Origin: Nocardia jiangxiensis NBRC 101359
Lineage (GTDB): Bacteria > Actinomycetota > Actinomycetes > Mycobacteriales > Mycobacteriaceae
Direction: 5' to 3'
Assembly: GCF_000308615.1 (NCBI RefSeq)
Contig: NZ_BAGB01000047.1
Location: 62,001 to 126,000 of the forward strand
Length of the DNA: 64,000 nt
Shown here: positions 33,657 through 41,688 of the stretch, one piece after another
How the letters are laid out: each line of letters opens with the position of its first letter
How positions within the stretch are numbered: the first letter of the stretch is position 1
Translations under genes and position numbers: made by a program
Notes under the pieces: generated by a model
The model's input: the letters and a program-made list of their open reading frames with translations, nothing else
Told to the model about the DNA's origin: nothing
Database searches by the model: none

Positions 33657-34430
33657 ATGGAGCTCACTACCGTCCGCTACGAAGTGCACGAGCACATCGC
33701 GACGATCACGCTGAACCGCCCCGAAGCCATGAACAGCTTCAACCAGGACATGCTCGAGGAGTTCGCCTACCTCTGGCAGACGATCAAGGACGACGACGAG
33801 GTGCACGTCGTGGTCCTGCGCGGGGCCGGTGACCGGGCCTTCAGCACCGGAATGGACGTCAAGCAGGGCATCGATCGGCACGCCAACGTGTGGTCGCAGA
33901 CCGATCCCGGGGAGAAGTTGTCGCCCAAGCTCAATCAGGTGTGGAAACCGGTGGTCTGCGCAGTGCAGGGGATGGCCGCCGGTGGCGCGTTCTACTGGAT
34001 CAACGAGGCCGACATCCTGATCTGCTCGGAAGAGGCCACCTTCTTCGATCCGCACGTGAGTTACGGACTCACCGCCGCACTCGAGCCGATCGGCCTGGCC
34101 CGGCGCATCCCGCTGGGTGAGACGCTGCGCATCGCGCTGCTCGGCCTGGACGAGCGGGTTTCGGCCGAACGCGCATTGCAGATCGGCCTGGTCAGCGAGG
34201 TGCTGCCGCGTGAGAAGCTGTGGGAGCGGGCCGAGGAGATCGCCCGCATCATCGCCGCGAAACCGGCCGCCGCCATCCAGGGCACCGTCCGGGCGATCTG
34301 GGAGTCGCTGGATTCCACCCGCACGCAGGCGCTGCGCACCGGGCTGTCCTACACCCAGATCGGCAATCCGATCGGCAAGGCCGAGGTCGAGCGTTCCGCG
34401 GTGCCCCGCCGCGACTGGACGCTGCGCTGA
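33657..34430 (+). CDS. Enoyl-CoA hydratase/isomerase family protein
   Basis: This 257-residue crotonase begins MELTTVRYEVHEHIATITLN. The oxyanion-hole loops are FSTGMDVKQGID near residue 63 and GMAAGGAFYWINEADILI near 105. At the catalytic positions the sequence reads FFDPHVSYGLTAALEPIG, so the standard Glu pair is not obvious; an atypical reaction is possible. An upstream in-frame ATG at 33651 is the alternative start. The next gene, an LLM oxidoreductase, starts 48 bases downstream with its own GAGT box and ribosome binding site. Confidence 0.85.
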   Translation: MELTTVRYEVHEHIATITLNRPEAMNSFNQDMLEEFAYLWQTIKDDDEVHVVVLRGAGDRAFSTGMDVKQGIDRHANVWSQTDPGEKLSPKLNQVWKPVVCAVQGMAAGGAFYWINEADILICSEEATFFDPHVSYGLTAALEPIGLARRIPLGETLRIALLGLDERVSAERALQIGLVSEVLPREKLWERAEEIARIIAAKPAAAIQGTVRAIWESLDSTRTQALRTGLSYTQIGNPIGKAEVERSAVPRRDWTLR

Positions 34431-34447
34431 GCTCCGGTAAGTTCCGT

Positions 34448-34465
34448 AAAAGAGTATCCGTTTTC
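34448..34465 (+). promoter_or_regulatory. GAGT-type box before the LLM gene
   Basis: AAAAGAGTATCCGTTTTC, ending 13 bases before the ATG and overlapping the region of an AAGGAGG ribosome binding site. Confidence 0.35.
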
Positions 34466-34477
34466 AAGGAGGACCCG

Positions 34478-35485
34478 ATGCGGTTCGGTATGCCGTGGCC
34501 CGGTCGTGACGTCGCCCCCGAGGCCGAACAGGCCGGCGTGGGCGCGTTCTGCGCCGGGGATTTCGTCGATCGCGACGCCTATCTCACCCTCGCCGAGATC
34601 GTCTCGGGCACCGAGACCGCACTGGCCGGGCCGGCCATCACCTATGCCTTCGCCCGGACCCCCTATGCCCACGCCACCGCGCTGCGGCAGCTGCACGCGC
34701 AGGCCCCGGGCAGGCTGTTCCTCGGCCTGGGCAGCGCCGCGTTCCGGATCAATCGGGACTGGTTCGGCGTGCCGGGCGACCATCCGGTGGACCGGATCGC
34801 CGAGACCGCCGGGGCGATCCGCGCCTGGCTGCACGCGGAAAACGGTGAGCGAGTTCAGTATTCGGGCGAGTACTACAGCATCGACGCGGATGTGCGGGCC
34901 CCGGTTCTGGGACGGCTCGACATCCCGGTGCTGCTGGCCGGATTCAACACCCGGATGGCGGCGACCGCGGGCCGGGTGGCGGACGGGGTGATCGGGCACG
35001 GGCTGTTCACCCGCTCCTGGTGGGACGCGGTGGTACGCCCGGCCGTGGCACGGGGAGCCGCGGAATCCGGGAACACCGAACGTCCGCTGGAGTACGGCTG
35101 GATCATCACCGCGGTCGACGACGACGCGCCAGAACGCGCCATCGCCGATGCCCGCCGCATGATCGCCTTCTACCTCACGGTCAAGACCTACGACCCCTAC
35201 GTCGCCCATCACGGCTGGCAGGAGCCGGTCGCCCAGCTGCGCTCGGCCTTCCGATCCGGCGACACCGCGGCGATGACCGCGGCGGTCACCGACGAGATGC
35301 TCACCGAAATCGCGGTCTGCGGAACGACTTCCGAGGCACGCAAGGCCCTGGCCTCCCGAGCCGGCTCGCTCCCCCAGGACATCGGCTTCTTCGCCCCGCC
35401 CTCCTACCTGGTCAGCCGCCGACGCCGCGCGGCATACGCCCGCGCCAGCCTCGACCTACTCGACGTCATCCCCGCCACGAGCTGA
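34478..35485 (+). CDS. LLM-class oxidoreductase
   Basis: This 335-residue luciferase-like barrel protein starts MRFGMPWPGRDVAPEAEQAG. Family segments include TYAFARTPYAHATALRQL, RLFLGLGSAAFRINRDWFG and the IPVLLAGFNTRMAATAGRVADGV phosphate-binding region. Length and pattern suggest an F420-dependent enzyme, although FMN is possible. It has a strong AAGGAGG ribosome binding site. A very stable hairpin after it ends the transcription unit. It is probably part of the same pathway as the preceding enoyl-CoA hydratase. Confidence 0.85.
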   Translation: MRFGMPWPGRDVAPEAEQAGVGAFCAGDFVDRDAYLTLAEIVSGTETALAGPAITYAFARTPYAHATALRQLHAQAPGRLFLGLGSAAFRINRDWFGVPGDHPVDRIAETAGAIRAWLHAENGERVQYSGEYYSIDADVRAPVLGRLDIPVLLAGFNTRMAATAGRVADGVIGHGLFTRSWWDAVVRPAVARGAAESGNTERPLEYGWIITAVDDDAPERAIADARRMIAFYLTVKTYDPYVAHHGWQEPVAQLRSAFRSGDTAAMTAAVTDEMLTEIAVCGTTSEARKALASRAGSLPQDIGFFAPPSYLVSRRRRAAYARASLDLLDVIPATS

Positions 35486-35634
35486 CTTTCCCGCGGGAAA
35501 CCACCACCGCTCGGGTACAGGCGATTTCCCCTCCGGCACAACAATTCAAGGCATGTTCCGAACGGTACCGAGTGACCGCGCACGCATTCGCACGCGCCGG
35601 TCTTCCCGGCCGATCGGACACCGGGAACCGAACC

Positions 35635-35672
35635 ACCGTGGCCGGGCAGGAAATATCCTGCCCGGCCACGGT
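35635..35672. terminator. Strong bidirectional terminator
   Basis: A perfect 17-base stem (ACCGTGGCCGGGCAGGA and its complement) with an AATA loop is followed by TTTT, between the convergent LLM and MFS genes. Confidence 0.9.
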
Positions 35673-35687
35673 TTTCGGTAATCTCTC

Positions 35688-37208
35688 TCAGTGACCGAGA
35701 ACGACCGATGTCGCACCGGACTCGTCCTCACCCGCCGCAACGGTGGCGGCCTCGGCCTGGAGCTGTTTTATCTTGCGCGGCAACAACAGCGCGGCGATCG
35801 CGCCGACCGCCGCGACCACCGCGCCGATCTGGAACGCGACCTGAAAACCGCTGTTGGTGTACAGGATCGCGCCGCCGGTGAGGGATTTGGGGATCGGCGC
35901 GATATACGAGTTGTTGAGCACGGCGAACACCACGACCGGCATCGCCGCCGACGATATGGTCTGGAACGTGTTGGCGAAACTGGATGTGGTGGCCTGCAAT
36001 TGCGGTGACACCGCCTCGATCAGCAGGTTCGGCACCGTCGCGTACGCGAATCCCAGACCGGTGCCGGTGATCACCGCGAAACAGATCAGCAGCGCCTTGT
36101 TGTCGTGCAGCAGCGAGGTGAGCAGGAATCCCACCACGGTGAGCGCCATACCGGTCGCCATCAGCGTGCGCGGCCGGACGTTGCGGCCCACCAGGATTCC
36201 GACGATCGCACCGCCGACCACGATCATGCCGCCCTGCGGGGCCTGGAAGATCGCGTACGCCTTGGCGCTGACGCCGAATCCGTAGCCGAGCCCGGTCGAG
36301 CGCGGCGGCATGGTCATCATCGGCATCAGCACGGTGTAGAGCGTGCTGAGACCGTATGCGGCGGAGGCGGATACGGTGATCAGCACGATCGAACGCTGCC
36401 GCAGGATCCGCGGATCCAGCAGCGGCTCGGGTAGCAGCCGGACCGACACCAGCCAGGCGATCATGAAGGCGATACCGCCGAACAGATAGACCAGGGTCGA
36501 CCCGCTCGCCCACCCCCAGGTGGGCCCGAAACTCACCGCGATCAGCACCCCGGCGATGCCCAGCCCGAGCAGTGCGGCACCGAGGAAGTCCATCCGCGAG
36601 CGCAGTCGCAGGCTGGATTCGTCGGTGGTGAACAGGATCAGCAGGCCGAACACGGCGGTCGCGATCGCGAAGAACCAGAAGATGCCGCGGAAGCCGAAGT
36701 GGTCCAGGCACCAGCCGGTCAGGAAGGGCGCGGGTATCGCGACCAGCCCCAGACCCGTGGTGACGATGCTGACCGACAGCGCGATCGTCTTGGCCGGGAA
36801 CACATCCCGGATCAGCGAGTACGCGATGAACACACACGGGGTCAACGTGCCGGCCAGCGCCCGGCCCGCCACCATCAACCCGTAGGTCGGCGCGGCCGCG
36901 GTGATGGCCGAACCCACCGCCGAGACCGCGATGCAGATCAGCAGGATCTTGCGCTTGCCGTACATGTCGGCGAGCTTGCCCAGCAGCGGCGTGGCGACCG
37001 CGCCGACCAGCAGGTACGAGGTGAGCATCCAGGCGCCCTGAGTGGTCTGGAAATGCGCCTCGATCTGCGGCAGCGCCACCGACACCATGATGTAGCTGAC
37101 CGTCAGCATCTCCAGCAGCAATACGATCGAGGCGAGGGAGAGAACCAGGCGTGGTGTCCACCTATCGGGGGCGCCGGACGGTTCGCTCGGATGAGCAACA
37201 GCACTCAT
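35688..37208 (-). CDS. MFS transporter, DHA2-like
   Basis: This 506-residue major facilitator has many hydrophobic segments, consistent with the 14-helix DHA2 (EmrB/QacA) subfamily. The motif-A-like GKLADMYGKRKILL follows transmembrane segment 2 near residue 80. The start is ATG 37208. It is paralogous throughout to the transporter at 49985. Its promoter shares a 16-base block with that gene (GTAACGCACATCACAG) and carries an IclR-type box. Co-regulation with the meta-cleavage genes suggests uptake or efflux of the aromatic or steroid-like substrate rather than general drug export. Direction of transport cannot be inferred. Confidence 0.9.
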   Translation of the reverse strand: MSAVAHPSEPSGAPDRWTPRLVLSLASIVLLLEMLTVSYIMVSVALPQIEAHFQTTQGAWMLTSYLLVGAVATPLLGKLADMYGKRKILLICIAVSAVGSAITAAAPTYGLMVAGRALAGTLTPCVFIAYSLIRDVFPAKTIALSVSIVTTGLGLVAIPAPFLTGWCLDHFGFRGIFWFFAIATAVFGLLILFTTDESSLRLRSRMDFLGAALLGLGIAGVLIAVSFGPTWGWASGSTLVYLFGGIAFMIAWLVSVRLLPEPLLDPRILRQRSIVLITVSASAAYGLSTLYTVLMPMMTMPPRSTGLGYGFGVSAKAYAIFQAPQGGMIVVGGAIVGILVGRNVRPRTLMATGMALTVVGFLLTSLLHDNKALLICFAVITGTGLGFAYATVPNLLIEAVSPQLQATTSSFANTFQTISSAAMPVVVFAVLNNSYIAPIPKSLTGGAILYTNSGFQVAFQIGAVVAAVGAIAALLLPRKIKQLQAEAATVAAGEDESGATSVVLGH

Positions 37209-37320
37209 CGTCGAGTCCTTTCGAGAATCTGCACGTGCTCTCGGTTTCCGCGGTCTTCGAGCGCCGGATCCGTGCAGGGGGTGAGGATCGCATGCGCCGT
37301 TGGTCGGATGCGGCGAATGC

Positions 37321-37336
37321 GTAACGCACATCACAG
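37321..37336. promoter_or_regulatory. Crp/GlxR-like site upstream of MFS gene 1
   Basis: GTAACGCACATCACAG; on the minus strand it reads GTGA-N6-TTAC, near the TGTGA-N6-TCACA consensus. The same 16 bases occur at 51543 upstream of the paralogous transporter. Confidence 0.5.
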
Positions 37337-37365
37337 TCCACGGCGAGGCATCGGGCCGGGGCGAT

Positions 37366-37380
37366 TTTCACTCAGTGGGA
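37366..37380. promoter_or_regulatory. IclR-type box upstream of MFS gene 1
   Basis: TTTCACTCAGTGGGA, 11 of 15 positions matching TTCCGCTSAGCGGAA, about 160 bases upstream of the MFS start. Confidence 0.4.
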
Positions 37381-37438
37381 ACTTCGGGCCAGGCGGCTCG
37401 CTACCGAAACATGACCGATCAATCAGTCGTTAATTCCT

Positions 37439-37454
37439 GCTACTCTATTTTGAT
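37439..37454 (-). promoter_or_regulatory. GAGT-type box between MFS and acyl-CoA dehydrogenase
   Basis: The minus strand reads ATCAAAATAGAGTAGC. It lies 107 bases upstream of the plus-strand acyl-CoA dehydrogenase gene in the divergent gap 37209-37560. Confidence 0.35.
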
Positions 37455-37560
37455 TAGATGCGGTGTCGCGCCGTAATTGTCAACAGAATCCATCGACTGT
37501 GCCACCAAATGGGTATACCTTCCAGAGGCCAGTGGGTGTCGAGACGTTGGGTGGTGACTG

Positions 37561-38685
37561 GTGAATTTCGAACTGAGCGAAGAGCAGGCGATGCTGCGCG
37601 AGATCTCGCGCGAGCTGCTGTCCGACCATGCGCCGATCGGGGTTGTCCGGTCCTGGCTGGATCGCGACGAAGACGTCGATCCGAAGCTGTGGCGCCTGGC
37701 CGCCGAACTCGGCTGGCCCGGCCTGGCACTGCCCGAACAGTACGGTGGCGCAGGCCAGGGCCTGACCGAACTGGTCCTGGTCGCCGAGGAGGCGGGGCGG
37801 GCGCTGGCCCGCGGCCCGTTCCTGTCCACCGCCATCGTCGGCCACGCCGTCGCCACCGGCGCCACCGCATCGTTGCAGGCCGCGACACTTCCCGCGCTGG
37901 CCGATGGATCCGCCTGGGCCACTTGGGCTTTCGCGGAGCCACACGCCCCCTGGACGATCGAGGGCATCCGCGCCACCGCCCGCCCGGACGGCCGGGCGAT
38001 CGTGCTCGACGGCGCCAAGACCGCCGTGCAGGATGCCGGTGGCGCGCGCTGGCTCCTGGTCACCGCGCAACATCCGGACGGCCCGGCCTCATTCCTGGTG
38101 GACCGCAACTCGCCCGGCGTCACGGTCCGGCACACCCGGACCCTCGATCAGACCCGCGCGTTCTACGAGGTCCGCCTCGACGGCGTGCGCGTCCCGGCCG
38201 GACACCGGCTCGACGGCGGGCAGGCCGAGATCCAGCGGCTGCTGGACTACGCATCGGTGCTGCGCTGCGCCGACTCCCTCGGGGTAATGCAGTATCTGCT
38301 CGATCTCACCGTCGAATACACCGCGGTTCGCATGCAGTTCGACCGGCCGATCGGCAGCTTCCAGGCCGTCAAACACGCCTGCGCCGATATGGCGATGCTG
38401 GTGCACGGCTCGCGCGCGGCCACCTACTACGCGGCCATGGCCGCCGACGCCGCGGCCGAGGACACCGCTCGGGCGGCGTGCGTGGCGACCTCGTACACCT
38501 CCGGCAGCGTCGGTGACGTCGCGGAGACGGCGCTACAGCTGCACGGCGGCATCGGCTTCACCTGGGAGCACGATCTGCACCTGTACCTGCGCCGGGCCAA
38601 GGCCGACCGGGTGCTGTACGGCGATGTCGAGATCCACCGCGACCGCCTGTGCACCCTGCTCCAGCAGACCTCGGCGTCGCTGTAA
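37561..38685 (+). CDS. Acyl-CoA dehydrogenase (FadE-like)
   Basis: This 374-residue acyl-CoA dehydrogenase starts at GTG 37561 (VNFELSEEQAMLREISRELL). It shares with the protein at 31076 the C-terminal blocks VRMQFDRPIGSFQAVKHACAD and LHGGIGFTWEHDLHLYLRRAK. Its middle domain is shorter and lacks the usual SEPGAGSD motif (the corresponding region reads WAFAEPHAPWT). It may therefore be the non-catalytic partner in a heteromeric dehydrogenase. It is followed by an SDR gene on the same strand. Confidence 0.87.
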   Translation: MNFELSEEQAMLREISRELLSDHAPIGVVRSWLDRDEDVDPKLWRLAAELGWPGLALPEQYGGAGQGLTELVLVAEEAGRALARGPFLSTAIVGHAVATGATASLQAATLPALADGSAWATWAFAEPHAPWTIEGIRATARPDGRAIVLDGAKTAVQDAGGARWLLVTAQHPDGPASFLVDRNSPGVTVRHTRTLDQTRAFYEVRLDGVRVPAGHRLDGGQAEIQRLLDYASVLRCADSLGVMQYLLDLTVEYTAVRMQFDRPIGSFQAVKHACADMAMLVHGSRAATYYAAMAADAAAEDTARAACVATSYTSGSVGDVAETALQLHGGIGFTWEHDLHLYLRRAKADRVLYGDVEIHRDRLCTLLQQTSASL

Positions 38686-38694
38686 CTCCCGATA

Positions 38695-38805
38695 CCCCGG
38701 CGACACGCGATACCCGGCAGCACCTCGATACCTCGATGACACGCCGGATCCCGGCAGCACCCGTGATCCTCGATATCTCCACTGCCCCATGACATCCCGA
38801 TAACA
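38695..38805. repeat. Short degenerate direct repeats
   Basis: Variants of CGATACC and CCCGGCAGCACC recur four to five times between the acyl-CoA dehydrogenase and SDR genes. They are too degraded to assign a source. Confidence 0.4.
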
Positions 38806-38835
38806 CCTCACCTCACGACAGCACGGAGTAGTTCG

Positions 38836-39591
38836 ATGACGAACAATGAATACGCGGGCAAGATCGCGTTCATCACCGGCGGAGGGCGCGGCTTCGGCAA
38901 GGCGTTCGGCACCGCGCTCGCGGAACGCGGAGCCCACGTGGTGCTCGCGGATATCGATGACGAGGTCGCCGAATCCGCCGCCGCGGAACTCATCGCACGG
39001 GGCGCGGGTGCGACCGGGGTGGCCTGCGACGTAGCCGACGAGGCCGCGGTGGCGGCGGCATTGGACGCGGTCGCCGAACAGCATGGCGGACTGGACATCC
39101 TGGTCAACAATGCCGGTCTGCACGCCGCGTTCAACCGCCCGTTCACCGAACTCGGTGTCGGCAATGTCCGGCGGGTGTTCGATGTCAACGTGCTGGGCAC
39201 GGTCATCTGCACGCTGGCCGCGCATCCGCTGATGGCCGGGCGCGAGGGCGCGGCCATCGTGAACATCTCCTCCTCGGCCGCCTACGCCAACCGCACCGTC
39301 TACGGCGTCTCCAAGCTGGCCGTGCGCGGTTTGACCGTGGCGTTCGCGCGCGAGTTCGCCGCCGACGGCATCCGGGTGAACGCGATCGCCCCGGGCCTGA
39401 TCTTCACCGACGCCGTCCGCGAGCAACTCTCCCCCGCCGAGGCGAAACGCGTTCTGGGAGAACAGATCCTGGAGCAGGAGGGCCGCGAGGAGGATATCGT
39501 CGAGGCCCTGCTCTATCTGCTCTCGCCCAAGGCGTCCTTCGTCACCGGCGAAACACTCCGGGTCACAGGCGGTTTCGCGCTGTCGGTCTGA
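38836..39591 (+). CDS. SDR-family oxidoreductase
   Basis: This 251-residue classical SDR has TGGGRGFGKA near residue 15, NNAG near 92, the NISSSAA serine motif and YGVSK active site, and ends TGGFALSV. It follows the acyl-CoA dehydrogenase after a 150-base gap that contains degenerate CGATACC/CCGGCAGCAC repeats. It probably oxidises a 3-hydroxyacyl-CoA or cyclic alcohol. It is convergent with the second 3alpha-HSD-type SDR (10 bases apart). Confidence 0.88.
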   Translation: MTNNEYAGKIAFITGGGRGFGKAFGTALAERGAHVVLADIDDEVAESAAAELIARGAGATGVACDVADEAAVAAALDAVAEQHGGLDILVNNAGLHAAFNRPFTELGVGNVRRVFDVNVLGTVICTLAAHPLMAGREGAAIVNISSSAAYANRTVYGVSKLAVRGLTVAFAREFAADGIRVNAIAPGLIFTDAVREQLSPAEAKRVLGEQILEQEGREEDIVEALLYLLSPKASFVTGETLRVTGGFALSV

Positions 39592-39601
39592 TCCCGCGCG
39601 G

Positions 39602-40501
39602 CTAACTCGCCAGCACCGGCGCGGCCTGGCGCGGCGCGACGACGCTATCGATGTCGTTCGCCGCGCAGGCCCCGCCGTCCACGAGCAGGTCGATCCCGTT
39701 GAGGAAGCTGGCCTGTTCGGACAGCACGAAGGCCACGACGGCGGCGACCTCCTCGGCATGTCCCATGCGCCGCAGGGGTGTTCGCTGCACGATCCGATCG
39801 ATACTGGGGAATTCGGCGGCCTCGAGCTGGGACAGCGCGGTATCGATGACGCCCGGGGACACCGAGCAGATGCGCGCCCCCACCGCACCGAGCTGCACCG
39901 ACTCCCGTCGAACGAAACGATGCAGGCCACGTTTGGCCCAGGTGTAGGCCGCAGACGGGGATTCGAGGCCGGGTCCGAGCGCCTCCCGCATCCGGCCCAG
40001 AAAATGCGGATCCAACGGGTTGTCCAGGATGGCCAGGGCGGCCGTATCGGGGGTTCGGGGATCGAGCATCGGCGACATGGCCGCCAGCACCGCCATCGCG
40101 GTTCCGTTGTCCGCCAACGGACGCAGGACATCGGCGAGCCGGGCCGTCGCGACCAGGTCGACGGTCAGGATCTGCCGCCAGTCCGAGAGTGTGGGCGAGC
40201 ACAGGTCGGCGTGCACGACCGCACGCAGCGCGCCCAGTTCCTCGATGCGCGCGGCCAGGCGGATCGGCCCCTGCCGGTCGGTCAGGTCGAGGGTGAACGG
40301 CTGAGCGTCCACGCCCGCGTCCTCCACGAGTTCCCGGGCCAGCGCCGCGGCGGCACGTGGATCGCGATCGGTCAGCAGCAACGTGTCCACATGGTCCACG
40401 AGCTGCCGCGCGGATGCCGCACCGAGTGCACAGCCTGCGCCGGTGACCACTCCCACGGCCTTGCGGTGCAGCGTCAGCTCCCGCTTCCAGTATTCGACCA
40501 T
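39602..40501 (-). CDS. 3alpha-HSD/carbonyl-reductase-type SDR, second copy, intact site
   Basis: This 299-residue SDR is the close paralogue of the protein at 3949; long blocks are identical, for example ARQLVDHVDTLLLTD and IDRIVQRTPLRR. Here the active site is intact, with Y186 and K190 in YTWAK. I chose ATG 40501 because GGAGG lies five bases upstream, exactly as in the first copy. The promoter contains the same CCGGAC-N6-GTCCGG palindrome. The divergent tetR is reduced to a short decayed remnant, so control is probably exerted in trans by the TetR encoded at 4888. Confidence 0.9.
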   Translation of the reverse strand: MVEYWKRELTLHRKAVGVVTGAGCALGAASARQLVDHVDTLLLTDRDPRAAAALARELVEDAGVDAQPFTLDLTDRQGPIRLAARIEELGALRAVVHADLCSPTLSDWRQILTVDLVATARLADVLRPLADNGTAMAVLAAMSPMLDPRTPDTAALAILDNPLDPHFLGRMREALGPGLESPSAAYTWAKRGLHRFVRRESVQLGAVGARICSVSPGVIDTALSQLEAAEFPSIDRIVQRTPLRRMGHAEEVAAVVAFVLSEQASFLNGIDLLVDGGACAANDIDSVVAPRQAAPVLAS

Positions 40502-40514
40502 CACATCCTCCAAA

Positions 40515-40532
40515 CCGGACCACCCTGTCCGG
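40515..40532. promoter_or_regulatory. Predicted TetR operator, second copy
   Basis: CCGGAC-CACCCT-GTCCGG, a perfect inverted repeat with the same spacing to the SDR start and to the remnant GTG (40548) as the copy at 4855. Confidence 0.7.
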
Positions 40533-40547
40533 TATCACGCTACACGG

Positions 40548-40600
40548 GTGCCGCGGACAATGCGAGCAAATTCACAACCTTCACGGGGTGGTCGTGTCGA
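40548..40600 (+). pseudogene. Remnant of the 5' end of a duplicated tetR
   Basis: GTG 40548 opens a frame VPRTMRANSQ that matches VPQTPKAKRE at the start of the TetR at 4888, at the identical distance from the shared palindrome. The similarity fades after about ten codons and no helix-turn-helix follows. It is the trace of a duplicated divergent gene pair whose regulator was lost. Confidence 0.6.
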
Positions 40601-40633
40601 TCCCCTTCCCGAGACGCCCACCACACCGGCAAC

Positions 40634-40673
40634 GCGGCCGCGCCGGGCGAGATCTGCTCGCCGGCGCGGCCGC
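40634..40673. terminator. Terminator after the membrane protein gene
   Basis: GCGGCCGCGCC-GGCGAG pairs with CTCGCC-GGCGCGGCCGC, with one bulged G and a short loop. It lies downstream of the minus-strand membrane protein gene. Confidence 0.7.
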
Positions 40674-40696
40674 CGGAATCGCCGAAGGTGCCGAAC

Positions 40697-41464
40697 TCAG
40701 GCCGCGACCAGCGCGATCGGCTCGACCGTCGAGGTGCCCTCGGCCAGTTCCTGCTCCTCGGTCTTGACTCCCCTGAGCAGCAGAATCGGCGTCGCGATCT
40801 TCCAGATGAAGTACACGATCGTCGGAATACCGCTCGCCAGCACTCCGTTCCACGCCAGCGGGCCGGTCTTGAACAGGAACACGAACGCGCCCGGAATGAG
40901 CAGGATGCCCAGCACGATGCTCAGCCAGCCGTACCAGCGCGGGAACACCGGCTTGGCGGTACTGCCGTTACGTCCGCGCCGATCGAGCAGCGCGGCATAA
41001 CCGATCGCCCAGACCTGCAGCACGAAGATGCAAGCATCACCCACGTACATCAGCCAGAACATGTCGTTCAACGTCGAGAGCATTTCGAGCGAGTGCCGCT
41101 CCACGTGGTAGACCGCGGCCGAGAGCACTGCCATCGGGAAGAAGAACCCGATCGGGGCCACCACGCCGGTGAGGATCTGGATCATGGACAGAATGCCCCA
41201 GCCGCCCTCGATGCGACGCATCTGCAGACTGGTGACCACCACGTACGGATACTCGAACGGCACGACCAGCACGATGACGGCCGTCGCGGCGAGAATTCCG
41301 GTCCTGTGCTCGACGAGGAAGTCCCGCACCTGTTCCTGAGAGAGGTTCGGGTCCATCGGGCTCAGCAGGCCCGCCGCGGCGAAGGCAGCTGCCATCCCGA
41401 TCAGGAGCACGAAGCCGAACCACGAGGAAAGGCGCTCCAATCTGAAGTATGTCTGTCTGTTCAC
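40697..41464 (-). CDS. Six-helix membrane protein of unknown function
   Basis: This 255-residue integral membrane protein starts at GTG 41464 (GGAG eight bases upstream). Hydrophobic segments are near residues 14-36, 58-80, 90-120, 145-165, 180-200 and 215-235. A conserved-looking RRIEGGWGILSMIQILTGVV segment follows the second helix. I do not recognise the family. Its divergent promoter region, shared with an HsaA-like monooxygenase, contains two IclR-type boxes, so it belongs to that regulon. A transport or membrane-sensing role is possible. Confidence 0.75.
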   Translation of the reverse strand: MNRQTYFRLERLSSWFGFVLLIGMAAAFAAAGLLSPMDPNLSQEQVRDFLVEHRTGILAATAVIVLVVPFEYPYVVVTSLQMRRIEGGWGILSMIQILTGVVAPIGFFFPMAVLSAAVYHVERHSLEMLSTLNDMFWLMYVGDACIFVLQVWAIGYAALLDRRGRNGSTAKPVFPRWYGWLSIVLGILLIPGAFVFLFKTGPLAWNGVLASGIPTIVYFIWKIATPILLLRGVKTEEQELAEGTSTVEPIALVAA

Positions 41465-41570
41465 GGATGGATCTCCTTCGATCTCTGTGCCGTCGCCGGC
41501 GCGCAATGTCGTCCACCTCGACGACAGCGAGATCAGTGTGAGCAAGCGCACTCGTGCGTACTCGACGGGT

Positions 41571-41637
41571 TTCCGCTCAACGGAAAGTTGGCGGCGAACA
41601 CCCGGAAGTCCCGTCCGCGCTCTCCCGTTCAGCGGTG
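41571..41637. promoter_or_regulatory. Two IclR-type boxes between membrane protein and monooxygenase
   Basis: TTCCGCTCAACGGAA (41571-41585, 14 of 15 match) and TCCCGTTCAGCGGTG (41623-41637, 11 of 15) lie in the divergent promoter. Confidence 0.55.
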
Positions 41638-41688
41638 TTCGCCGGGACCCGGATTGAATGCCCGGCGGCCGGGGCGCACGATTACCGC

